Positions 1 through 5,695 of a DNA stretch of 5,946 nt are shown one piece after another. The DNA comes from an uncultured Saprospiraceae bacterium (GTDB lineage: Bacteria; Bacteroidota; Bacteroidia; Chitinophagales; Saprospiraceae), in assembly GCA_937967535.1 (NCBI GenBank), contig CALCMV010000385.1:1-5946 (forward strand), read 5' to 3'. A program made the position numbers and the translations under genes. The first letter of the stretch is position 1; every line of letters begins with the position of its first letter. The notes beneath the pieces are model-generated. The model searched no databases. It was not told where the DNA came from and saw only the letters and a program-made list of their open reading frames with translations.

Positions 1-223
1 TTAATTTTATTAAAAATTAAAACATATTAATATTTTTATTTAAAATAAAATTTTGTTTAACATCTTTTTATAACAATAAATCCAAATTTAATTTTAAAAA
101 ATTTTAATTTTCTTATTTCCATTTACGCGAAATGTGAAATAGAAGTTAAAGTTTAAATGAAGCTATCTTGATGCAATTCAATTGATTGTAAAAAACTATT
201 CACTATGAATTGATAATGTCTTC
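1..223. other. AT-rich spacer, no gene seen
   Basis: This stretch has no open frame of useful length on either strand and no RNA gene that I recognise. The first 120 bases are almost entirely A and T, with runs of TTTTA and AAAAT, and the base content is far from that of the coding parts of this window. It is the beginning of a spacer that continues to 1503. Nothing in it can be assigned a role from sequence alone. Confidence 0.7.
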
Positions 224-341
224 GCCAAATTATGAATTATGAATTTTGAATAACAAATGAATTTAAATTTTACTTTGTTTTTCACTGATAATTAATAATA
301 AATAAATTAAATATTTTTATTATTCAAAATTCATAATTGGC
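224..341. repeat. Inverted repeat, GCCAA plus TTATGAATTTTGAATAA arms
   Basis: The left arm 237-253 (TTATGAATTTTGAATAA) is the exact reverse complement of 320-336. GCCAA at 224-228 and TTGGC at 337-341 extend the pairing, with an extra ATTATGAA-like unit (229-236) on the left side only. The 66 bases between the arms are nearly all A/T. The 17-bp perfect arms with GC-containing tips make this a folded or miniature mobile-type repeat rather than a product of base bias alone. The core TTCAAAATTCA returns at 1137-1147 and 1484-1494, so it belongs to a local repeat family. No gene lies within it. Confidence 0.7.
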
Positions 342-383
342 AAACACATTAAATTGATAGCCTTGTTTTTTAATCATTAAAGT

Positions 384-464
384 TGATTTGTCGGTGACAG
401 CCATTTATATTAAGAGAGTCTTCGATTTACATTAAAAATATTCAAGCTAATCACCGACAAATCA
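384..464. repeat. 14-bp perfect inverted repeat, 53-base interior
   Basis: TGATTTGTCGGTGA at 384-397 is perfectly complementary to TCACCGACAAATCA at 451-464. The arms are GC-richer than their surroundings, which makes a chance match unlikely in this AT-rich spacer. The interior (398-450) has no frame of note. The arrangement could be a small non-autonomous element with terminal inverted repeats or a long-loop RNA hairpin. I see no clear target duplication outside the arms and no T-run after the right arm, so neither reading is secured. Confidence 0.65.
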
Positions 465-550
465 GGTCGTGGAAAATTTAATCTAATCAACTGAAAATCA
501 ATTATTTTTACCGCTTTTCACACCGATACCAAAACGACTGCCCTTAGGTG

Positions 551-730
551 TCTGGATTTTGGACATTTTGGAAATTTGCTAACTGGGAAATTCGGTTTTA
601 AATCGTAAGTAATTGATTATCAGTTATTTTATTTTTATTAAGATAAAAAACATTCAATTAATTTTATTTTATAATTATTTGATAAAAAATAATTTATCTA
701 ATACCAAATTTCCTAATGTCTAAAGTCCAG
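551..730. mobile_element. MITE-like element, copy A (180 bp)
   Basis: The ends form imperfect terminal inverted repeats of about 30 bp. The left end begins CTGGATTTTGGACATTTTGG (552-571) and continues AAATTTGCTA. The right end, read on the minus strand from 730, begins CTGGACTTTAGACATTAGGA and continues AATTTGGTA; about 26 of 30 positions agree with one gap. The element is flanked by TAGGTG at 545-550 and TAGGTG at 731-736, a good candidate for a 6-bp target duplication. It has no coding capacity, so any movement would depend on a transposase elsewhere. A second copy of the same size and orientation, split by an insertion, lies at about 3575-4036. Confidence 0.75.
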
Positions 731-1003
731 TAGGTGCGGTGCAATTAAAAAATAAAAATAGTTATGGGGTGAATTTGCCCACGCAAATTCACTACATACT
801 ATTACTGTTAGGTAGTAAAGTATTGGGGAAAAACGGATAGTAAAGTTTTGTTTTAGGTTTAAGTGTTGAGTTACTTCATAGGCAATTTTTAAGAAAACAC
901 TAATGTTTTTTTTGATTTAGAAATAAGATTGCAAACAATAATTAGGCATTTAGTAATTTTTTGAAACCAACATGTTGTCGATAAATTTGCAATGTTGCTT
1001 ATC
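731..1003. other. Gene-free spacer between repeats
   Basis: Apart from the hairpin at 769-792, this part of the spacer holds only a 9-bp direct repeat, TAGTAAAGT at 813-821 and 838-846. No open frame, RNA gene or promoter of convincing quality is visible on either strand. Confidence 0.6.
769..792. repeat. Perfect 10-bp hairpin, GTGAATTTGC / GCAAATTCAC
   Basis: GTGAATTTGC at 769-778 pairs perfectly with GCAAATTCAC at 783-792 across a four-base CCAC loop. No U-tract follows on either strand, so it is not a typical intrinsic terminator, and no gene ends nearby. A dispersed intergenic hairpin or a dyad binding site are both possible. Confidence 0.6.
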
Positions 1004-1016
1004 CCTCCGAAGGAGG
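1004..1016. repeat. Short GC hairpin CCTCC-GAA-GGAGG
   Basis: Five G/C-rich base pairs enclose a GAA loop. The hairpin lies 11 bases before the GATAGCTATC palindrome at 1028-1044. Neither is followed by a U-tract and no gene ends here, so I read both as dispersed intergenic repeat parts rather than a terminator. Confidence 0.5.
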
Positions 1017-1027
1017 CTTAAATTTGT

Positions 1028-1044
1028 CCCGTATAGCTATCGGG
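1028..1044. repeat. CCCG(T)ATAGCTATCGGG palindrome
   Basis: This is a near-perfect palindrome, CCCGATAGCTATCGGG with one extra T in the left arm. Closely related palindromes, CCGATAACTATCGG, occur at 3622-3635 and 3884-3897. Self-complementary CCGATARYTATCGG words recur between genes in many Bacteroidota genomes as far as I recall, which would make this a dispersed repeat rather than a gene-specific operator. Confidence 0.6.
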
Positions 1045-1094
1045 AGAGTTTGAACTTGTTCTTAAACTTAAACTTTATTTAGTCTCTGATAAGC

Positions 1095-1149
1095 GATGAA
1101 TAATGAATGAATAGAAGTATTGAAAATATCCATCCATTCAAAATTCATC
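1095..1149. repeat. Inverted repeat of the ATGAAT/TTCAAAATTCA family
   Basis: GATGAATAATGAATG at 1095-1109 pairs with CATTCAAAATTCATC at 1135-1149 at 13 of 15 positions; the two mismatches are adjacent in the middle. The right arm carries the TTCAAAATTCA core also found at 323-333 and 1484-1494, and in inverted form at 240-250. It appears to be a second, smaller member of the inverted repeat at 224-341. Confidence 0.55.
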
Positions 1150-1262
1150 TACTCATTTGCTATTATGTGAATCAATATGTTGTTTGTTGGTACAAATATG
1201 TAGATGATTTTTTTTAATACAAAGAAAGTCTATTGAAAGCCTGTAAGAATATTGTGCAGCAC

Positions 1263-1330
1263 TTTGCCAGTAAAATTGCTTTAGTTTGCCATTTAGTTTG
1301 CAAGTAAAATGTTGTTTCTTTGCAAGTAAG
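1263..1330. repeat. Three direct copies of TTTGCMAGTAA
   Basis: TTTGCCAGTAA (1263-1273), TTTGCAAGTAA (1297-1307) and TTTGCAAGTAA (1319-1329) lie on the same strand. The first two copies continue identically as AAT. TTTAGTTTGC is also doubled inside the tract. Spacings are 34 and 22 bases. The cluster lies 175-240 bases before the 1504 start codon, where a repeated protein-binding site could act, but no promoter is clear nearby, so a purely repetitive origin is equally possible. Confidence 0.5.
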
Positions 1331-1466
1331 TTTGTAACTTGTTTTTCGTACTGATGATTTTAACTATCAAGTAAATTATTTTTTAATTTTTAATAAATTG
1401 AAAAACAGCAATTTACTCACAAAAATTATTGGAGCATTAACGCATTACAACATTGTAGCATTGAAT

Positions 1467-1500
1467 ATTCACTCATTCGCTCATTCAAAATTCACTCATT
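1467..1500 (+). repeat. Direct repeat ATTCACTCATT directly before a start codon
   Basis: ATTCACTCATT occurs at 1467-1477 and again at 1490-1500, with a related CGCTCATTC between them. It ends three bases before the ATG at 1504, so it occupies the place of the ribosome binding site. No purine-rich Shine-Dalgarno sequence is present, which is normal in Bacteroidota. Confidence 0.55.
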
Positions 1501-1503
1501 AAT

Positions 1504-3507
1504 ATGGCGCAGGTTCCTCCTAAAATTCTCATAGACATCTTCTTCAAAGCCTTCAAAACCTTTTACCAAAATCATCCTGACAAGCAGGCGGCAGATGATA
1601 TGTTGGTCAAAATAGTGCCTTTTCCGAGTGGCAGCCGCAACAGGAAAGATATTTTTTACGAAATTTTTGAAGATGTTTACAGCCAACTCAACGTGAATGA
1701 AGCCGAAGCCGACGAGCATTACAACAACATCGAAGAACTCTTCACGCGCCGCTACATCGAAGTCATCAAGGCATACATCAAGGACGACCCCACCTTTGGA
1801 ATGGACGACGAATACCTCAATTTGATTTATCGCTACACCTACAATTCCGACGAATACACAGGGGTAGCCAAGCACCTGCTTCATCTCCAACGCGAAATGC
1901 CCGACAATCGCTACGATGAGTTTCAGGAACGCCCCAAAAAACCTTTGGCGATTATGTTTTACTCGCGGCTGCAAAATATTTTGAAACAAAACACCGTCAA
2001 AAACGACGAGATTCAAGAACTGCCGATTGATTATTTGTTGGAGCGATTTGGCTTGCATCCGCAAGACCTCATGAAAGTGCTTTTTGCCGAGCCGAGTGCC
2101 TTATCGTCAATTATTTTTCCGCCTTCGCCACAGTTTGAAGTCAAGTCCGAATTATTCGAAAAATCCATGCAAGACTACCACGCCGTACTGCTCGGTCATG
2201 CCTTGTCGCTACACTCCGATTCGGTATTCCTTTTGGCAGAATTGGGGCGTGCCTTGCGTATCTCGAAAGCATTGGATAAAGAGGTCAATATCTTCCTCAC
2301 AGGTGCAAAATTTGGCGAACTCAACTGGATTGTACAAGATTATAAAGAACTGAATGAGGTATTTGAAAAAGGGCAACACCCGCGTTTTAGTGTAGAAAAA
2401 AATATTCGCGAGTGCCTTGCCTTCCGCACCAAATTGTACAGCAAACTCGGACTCCACTACGATATATGCGATTTTGACAATGCCGGTTCGGAATATTTCC
2501 CCGAATCTACCGGGCTTCAGTTGGATATTATACGCACTGCACACGAATATCACCAACTCTGCCTGATGGTTTTGAAGGACAAAGAATACCCCCGTAAAGT
2601 TACCCGCGAACAGGCGCGTGAGATTATCGAAATCTTTGATAATTTCTTGGTGGAAGATACCGGAGGCGGTATTTCGGATTTGAGTATTGTCAAGCGCGAC
2701 CTCAAAAAACACATTGGTATCATCAAAATGGTTGTGGATAATTTGCGCTCCTTTTCTGTCAATACTTTCGAGTATTTTCTACTGCAATATTATCATCAAT
2801 TCAAATATAATGACTACCTCAAACTCGCCGTTTCGCGCGAATTTATTTTCGATACTTTATTTGAAAAAATGATTGACAAAGAAAGCATTGATTACAAACT
2901 CGGCGGCTTGTATTTCAAGGATTACACCTGCAATACAGACGATGGCGAAAAAACGGTTTTCCCTTACTACTTCCCAAGTGGTTCGCTCTATACAGGCGAC
3001 CCCACACAAATTGCTGATTTTGAGCATAATGTCATCTTGATTAAAGACCGTCGCGACAAGATAAAACGCATTCTGCACAGCTACAAAAATCCTTTTAAAT
3101 TGGCTGCGGTCATGGGAGATTTATTGTCATTTGCTCATTATTATTTTGTAAATAATGAAAAGACAAAAGGGAATCATTTTGATGAAGAATTTATGCAAAT
3201 CGCCGAAAAAATGAGCGAAGAATTTGCCCAATCATGGAAACATTACACGCATATAAGTACGGATGATTTTCGTAAAAATGTCCATTATTTTGAGCAATTA
3301 CTCCTTAGTCAATGGTCGCGCAATATCATCGTACCTTACTATTTTTATCCCTTCCTTTTCTCGGATGGTATCAATGCCAAAAACCAAACAGAAAGGCGCA
3401 ATACCCTGCTTGAATGTTATACTGAAATAGTAAACCTGATTCTGCGCGAACTGGAAAAATCAATGGACTTTGGCGCAAATATCCGGCATTGGAGTATTCA
3501 ACTGTAG
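1504..3507 (+). CDS. Hypothetical protein, 667 aa, soluble, mostly helical
   Basis: I do not recognise this protein. It is long and uninterrupted, its codon use and GC content differ clearly from the flanking spacers, and it starts at ATG 1504 (MAQVPPKILIDIFFKAF) with no other in-frame ATG just upstream. There is no signal peptide, transmembrane segment or lipobox, so a cytoplasmic place is likely. The composition is rich in Phe, Tyr, Glu, Lys and Leu in amphipathic stretches, suggesting an all-helical scaffold. The only segment that looks like a packed alpha/beta unit is in the middle third, around residues 235-280 (HALSLHSDSVFLLAEL, then EVNIFLTGAKFGELN). A glycine turn, EDTGGGISD, lies at residues 384-392. 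I see no Walker, zinc-finger or catalytic motif. The gene stands alone, separated from both neighbours by repeat-filled gaps, so context gives no hint of function. The long antisense frames over its first half are shadows. Confidence 0.9.
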   Translation: MAQVPPKILIDIFFKAFKTFYQNHPDKQAADDMLVKIVPFPSGSRNRKDIFYEIFEDVYSQLNVNEAEADEHYNNIEELFTRRYIEVIKAYIKDDPTFGMDDEYLNLIYRYTYNSDEYTGVAKHLLHLQREMPDNRYDEFQERPKKPLAIMFYSRLQNILKQNTVKNDEIQELPIDYLLERFGLHPQDLMKVLFAEPSALSSIIFPPSPQFEVKSELFEKSMQDYHAVLLGHALSLHSDSVFLLAELGRALRISKALDKEVNIFLTGAKFGELNWIVQDYKELNEVFEKGQHPRFSVEKNIRECLAFRTKLYSKLGLHYDICDFDNAGSEYFPESTGLQLDIIRTAHEYHQLCLMVLKDKEYPRKVTREQAREIIEIFDNFLVEDTGGGISDLSIVKRDLKKHIGIIKMVVDNLRSFSVNTFEYFLLQYYHQFKYNDYLKLAVSREFIFDTLFEKMIDKESIDYKLGGLYFKDYTCNTDDGEKTVFPYYFPSGSLYTGDPTQIADFEHNVILIKDRRDKIKRILHSYKNPFKLAAVMGDLLSFAHYYFVNNEKTKGNHFDEEFMQIAEKMSEEFAQSWKHYTHISTDDFRKNVHYFEQLLLSQWSRNIIVPYYFYPFLFSDGINAKNQTERRNTLLECYTEIVNLILRELEKSMDFGANIRHWSIQL

Positions 3508-3574
3508 CCTAATGCTTCCAGTCGTATGTGCATGCTTAGAATAAGTTGAACAAAAACTGTCAACTAAAATGTTA
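3508..3574. other. Short spacer after the 667-aa gene
   Basis: This is the gap between the stop codon at 3505-3507 and the left end of the second MITE-like element. I see no hairpin followed by a T-run, so no intrinsic terminator can be called for the upstream gene. Confidence 0.5.
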
Positions 3575-4036
3575 TTAGACTTTGGACAGAGGAAATTCGG
3601 TAATTTGGAAATTCGATAATCCCGATAACTATCGGATTAGCGTCAGGTTTAGTATTTTTTAATAAATAAAAAATTGATAATCAGTAATTTGTAATTATAA
3701 TAACTAAATAATTTCTTTTATTATTTTGTAAAATAATCCAAATATTAATTTTTTTCTCTTGGATAATTTTTTGATAATGATTTTTTTAGATAAAATTTAT
3801 AATTCAAAAAAAAGAGAAAAATCATTACAAACAACTGTTAATCAAATTAATACAATTTAAAAATAATTAAACCTGATGCATATCCGATAACTATCGGGAC
3901 GTTTTTAGAGTTTTACATAAAAAAATTAATAAACTATTTTATTTTAATAATAAAAAACATTCAATTGATTATCAATGAGTTACAATTTTAAACCTAATTT
4001 CTCAGTTACCTAATTCCCATTTTGTCCAAAGTCCAG
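3575..4036. mobile_element. MITE-like element, copy B, split by an insertion
   Basis: The left end (GACTTTGGACA at 3578-3588, then GAGGAAATTCGGTAA) is the inverted counterpart of the right end (TTACCTAATTCC at 4006-4017, then TGTCCAAAGTC at 4023-4033). The right end closes with AAAGTCCAG, exactly as in copy A at 551-730. The core AAAAAACATTCAATT sits 70 bases from the right end here (3952-3966) and 71 from the right end in copy A (645-659), in the same orientation. Removing 3620-3899 leaves about 180 bp, the length of copy A. GTTATTA at 3571-3577 and 4036-4042 may be a target duplication, though it overlaps a degenerate left tip. No coding capacity. It fills the gap upstream of the oxidoreductase gene and could carry its promoter. 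Confidence 0.7.
3620..3899. mobile_element. Nested 280-bp insertion with 32-bp inverted ends
   Basis: The 32 bases at 3620-3651 and the reverse complement of 3868-3899 agree at 27 positions. Each arm holds the palindrome CCGATAACTATCGG (3622-3635 and 3884-3897) followed inward by a GYRTCAGGTTTA word. The interior is over 80% A/T with a further inverted pair (TAATGATTTTT against AAAAATCATTA) and no open frame. Its boundaries coincide with the segment that is extra in copy B relative to copy A, so I infer a second, unrelated non-autonomous element inserted into the first. I do not see a clean target duplication at its edges. Confidence 0.6.
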
Positions 4037-4068
4037 TTATTAAAACAGGCACGCACAAACTATAAACT

Positions 4069-4103
4069 ATGAACTAAAAACTATGAACCATGAACTAAAA
4101 ACT
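4069..4103 (+). repeat. ATGAACTAAAAACT repeat spanning a start codon
   Basis: ATGAACTAAAAACT at 4069-4082 and 4090-4103 are identical, and the seven bases between them (ATGAACC) are a partial third unit. A degenerate copy, AAACTATAAACT, precedes them. The start codon of the oxidoreductase is the ATG of the partial unit, so residues 1-7 of that protein are encoded by repeat DNA. Confidence 0.7.
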
Positions 4104-5147
4104 ACCGATTATCTAATTGTAGGACAAGGAATTGCAGGTACAATGCTCGCTCATTTTCTGTTGAAGGCGGGAAAAAAAATCGCGATTGTAGATGCGCCCG
4201 ACCAACAAGCTGCTTCCAAAGTGGCTGCCGGAATTATCAATCCGGTTACAGGGCGGCGCATTGTAAAAAGCTGGCGGATAGATGACTTATTGCCCTTTGC
4301 CATAGAGACTTACCGCGAAATAGAAGCACGATTTGGAGTCAAAATTTTTACCCAAAAAAACATCCTACGTTCATTTGATACCAATAAGCAATTTCAAGAT
4401 TGGTCGGTCAAAAGCGGACGCGAAGATATGCGCGATTATATTAGCGATGAATGTGATGCAAGTCATTTGAATGGCATCATAAAACCCAAATTTGCGTGGG
4501 GAGAAATCCACACTAGCGGACGCACTGATTTGGCTGTATTAACGCAGATTTATCGCAATTTTTTTATAGAAAATAATATTTTTTTTGAAGAAAAATTTAA
4601 TTATAATAAGATTGAATTTCGTGATAATGAATTGATTTATAAACAAATAAAAACCACGAAAATTATCTTTTGTGAAGGTTGGCGCAGTGCTTTCAATCCC
4701 TACTTCGGAGATTTGCCGCACGAAGCTGCCAAAGGCGAATTACTCATCATTCGCATCCCCGGTGTCCGTTTGAATAAAATGATAAAATCCGGCATATTTG
4801 TAGTGCCAGTGGGCGGTGAGAAATACTGGGTCGGCTCCACTTACGAATGGGACGAACTCAACGACAACCCCACCGAAGCCGCCCGAAGCAAGCTCATCAC
4901 AGGTCTCCAAAAAATCCTCGAAGTACCCTACGAAATCCTCGAACATCATGCTGCGGTGCGTCCTGTTTTTAAGCATCGTCGTCCGGTAACTGGTTGGCAT
5001 ACCGAGCATCCGCAATTGGGTATTTTTAATGGCTTGGGAACGAAAGGTGCTTCGATTGCACCCTTTTGGGCAGCGCATTTTTGCCGACATTTGTGTGAAG
5101 GGACACCATTGGATGAGGAAGTGGAAGTTGGGAGCTTGTACCCTTGA
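4083..5147 (+). CDS. FAD-dependent oxidoreductase, DAO family
   Basis: This 354-residue protein has the layout of the D-amino-acid oxidase/glycine oxidase fold (DAO, PF01266). An N-terminal Rossmann strand-turn carries GxGxxG at residues 14-19 (VGQGIAGTML), and an acidic residue, Asp37, ends the second strand (IAIVDAP) to hold the FAD ribose. AAGIINPVTGRR follows at residues 48-59. The C-terminal half has VRPVFKHRRPVTG (292-304) and the FAD-closing GLGTKGASIAPFW (317-329). The substrate cannot be told; family members oxidise amines or amino acids, and the fold is shared with the C-terminal part of MnmC. No signal peptide or membrane segment, so cytoplasmic. ATG 4083 is the only in-frame start that keeps the first strand, but residues 1-7 come from repeat DNA. 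Bases 4555-4665 are unusually A/T-rich, coding for an Asn/Ile/Lys/Phe-rich stretch. The tail (EVEVGSLYP) differs from the endings I expect and abuts a decayed region, so the last residues may not be original. Confidence 0.88.
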   Translation: MNHELKTTDYLIVGQGIAGTMLAHFLLKAGKKIAIVDAPDQQAASKVAAGIINPVTGRRIVKSWRIDDLLPFAIETYREIEARFGVKIFTQKNILRSFDTNKQFQDWSVKSGREDMRDYISDECDASHLNGIIKPKFAWGEIHTSGRTDLAVLTQIYRNFFIENNIFFEEKFNYNKIEFRDNELIYKQIKTTKIIFCEGWRSAFNPYFGDLPHEAAKGELLIIRIPGVRLNKMIKSGIFVVPVGGEKYWVGSTYEWDELNDNPTEAARSKLITGLQKILEVPYEILEHHAAVRPVFKHRRPVTGWHTEHPQLGIFNGLGTKGASIAPFWAAHFCRHLCEGTPLDEEVEVGSLYP

Positions 5148-5233
5148 CTTTGCAGGCTGACCGCGAATACCGTACCGACGACTTCACAACTATGTTGGCT
5201 AACATTGATACTCAGTTGAGCAAGTCGCTTTGA
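5117..5233 (+). pseudogene. Unattributed coding remnant, C-terminal fragment
   Basis: In a frame shifted from the oxidoreductase, and overlapping its last codons, bases 5117-5230 read openly to a TGA at 5231-5233. The translation ends in LQADREYRTDDFTTMLANID followed by TQLSKSL. The composition looks like real protein: charged, helical and free of the Asn/Ile/Lys bias of spacer DNA. There is no start codon at its head, since the frame opens just after a stop at 5114-5116. It is best read as the C-terminal end of a lost gene joined to the oxidoreductase tail. I cannot name the family. Confidence 0.4.
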
Positions 5234-5284
5234 ATGAATTTATCGACCAATTGTAAACACCCAAAATATGACAATCACCGTAAT

Positions 5285-5400
5285 TGCTAGGCAATATTTT
5301 CGTTGAATTTTGCCCCTGTAACGGCTGTCTTTAGCTGCCGACGACCGCGAGTGAGCAATACGTTTGCTTTGGTCTATCCCACTACCTACGCGAGTTAATC
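5285..5400. other. GC-richer structured island, possible inserted repeat
   Basis: This segment is about half G+C, while the spacers elsewhere are about a quarter. It contains a CGCGAGT direct repeat (5346-5352 and 5389-5395) and an imperfect hairpin, GGCTGTCTTTAGCTGCC at 5322-5338. All frames through it are short or look non-coding, with Arg/Ser-rich translations. Its right edge, TTAATC at 5395-5400, coincides with the point where the minus-strand gene fragment 5382-5525 loses protein-like sequence. I infer an inserted or recombined repeat sequence, but its type is unknown. Confidence 0.4.
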
Positions 5401-5525
5401 TCTGCATCCGAACCAATATCCGAGCGCGTATCACCTGTGAATAGTTTGCCCACTTCCGTCTCGTTGAGCGCGATAACGGTGTTGTTTGCTCCTGATGATA
5501 ATGTGCGTGGATGACGTTTTGCCAT
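5382..5525 (-). pseudogene. N-terminal fragment of a minus-strand gene
   Basis: Reading leftwards from ATG at 5525, 47 codons run to TAG at 5384-5382. The translation begins MAKRHPRTLSSGANNTVIAL and continues NETEVGKLFTGDTRSDIGSD before an implausible end, AEINSRR. The ETEVGKLFTGDTRSDIGS part looks like the start of a Bacteroidota protein family that I recall only loosely as kinase-like; that link is from memory and unsearched. The rest of such a protein is not found in any frame leftwards, so the gene was cut off near 5397-5401, where the GC-richer island begins. A TATCTTTA word (minus strand, 5537-5530) lies four bases before the ATG and resembles the -7 element TAnnTTTG, which would place the transcript start at or very near the ATG. 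No matching -33 TTTG is seen. Confidence 0.5.
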
Positions 5526-5647
5526 GATGTAAAGATACGAAAAGCTGGTGATTGTATTGTTTTTTCGAGGTTTGCAATTCCACCAAAATCAAAATCACAT
5601 CATATCTGCAAAATGTCCAAATGAAATTACAAACCAATGCACTCACA

Positions 5648-5679
5648 TTTGCTAACATTCGTCATTTTATTTATCTTTG
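5648..5679 (+). promoter_or_regulatory. Bacteroidota-type promoter, TTTG-N20-TATCTTTG
   Basis: TTTG at 5648-5651 and TATCTTTG at 5672-5679 match the -33 and -7 elements of the primary sigma factor of Bacteroidota (TTTG and TAnnTTTG) with 20 bases between them. The -7 box ends 16 bases before the ATG at 5696, leaving a leader of about 10 bases. This supports 5696 as a real start, read from its own promoter. Confidence 0.75.
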
Positions 5680-5695
5680 AAAAAATAATTGTAGT

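Noticed and set aside
769..792. Hairpin considered as an intrinsic terminator
   Set aside because: There is no T-run after either arm and no gene ending near it.
813..846. TAGTAAAGT direct repeat, two copies 25 bases apart
   Set aside because: Nine A/T-rich bases repeated once in this spacer could be chance; nothing else supports a function.
224..1330. Spacer repeats considered as a CRISPR array
   Set aside because: The repeats are short, differ from each other and are irregularly spaced, with no cas gene nearby.
1492..2064. A 190-codon antisense frame over the start of the 667-aa gene
   Set aside because: It lies opposite a clearly better gene, has no promoter of its own, and its Phe/Val-rich translation is what the complement of Glu/Lys/Asn codons gives.
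2084..3078. Several 60-167 codon frames on both strands inside 1504-3507
   Set aside because: All are enclosed by the 667-aa gene and have unlikely compositions with no start context; they are shadows.
4539..5090. Two antisense frames inside the oxidoreductase gene
   Set aside because: The sense frame carries clear FAD-binding motifs; the antisense translations show none.
5346..5395. CGCGAGT pair considered as integron attC or attachment site
   Set aside because: The repeats are direct, not inverted, and no RYYYAAC/GTTRRRY-type end pair or integrase gene is present.
5240..5658. Two minus-strand frames of 64 and 75 codons
   Set aside because: Their translations look random and neither follows the protein-like 47-codon fragment in frame. 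One merely overlaps that fragment in another frame.
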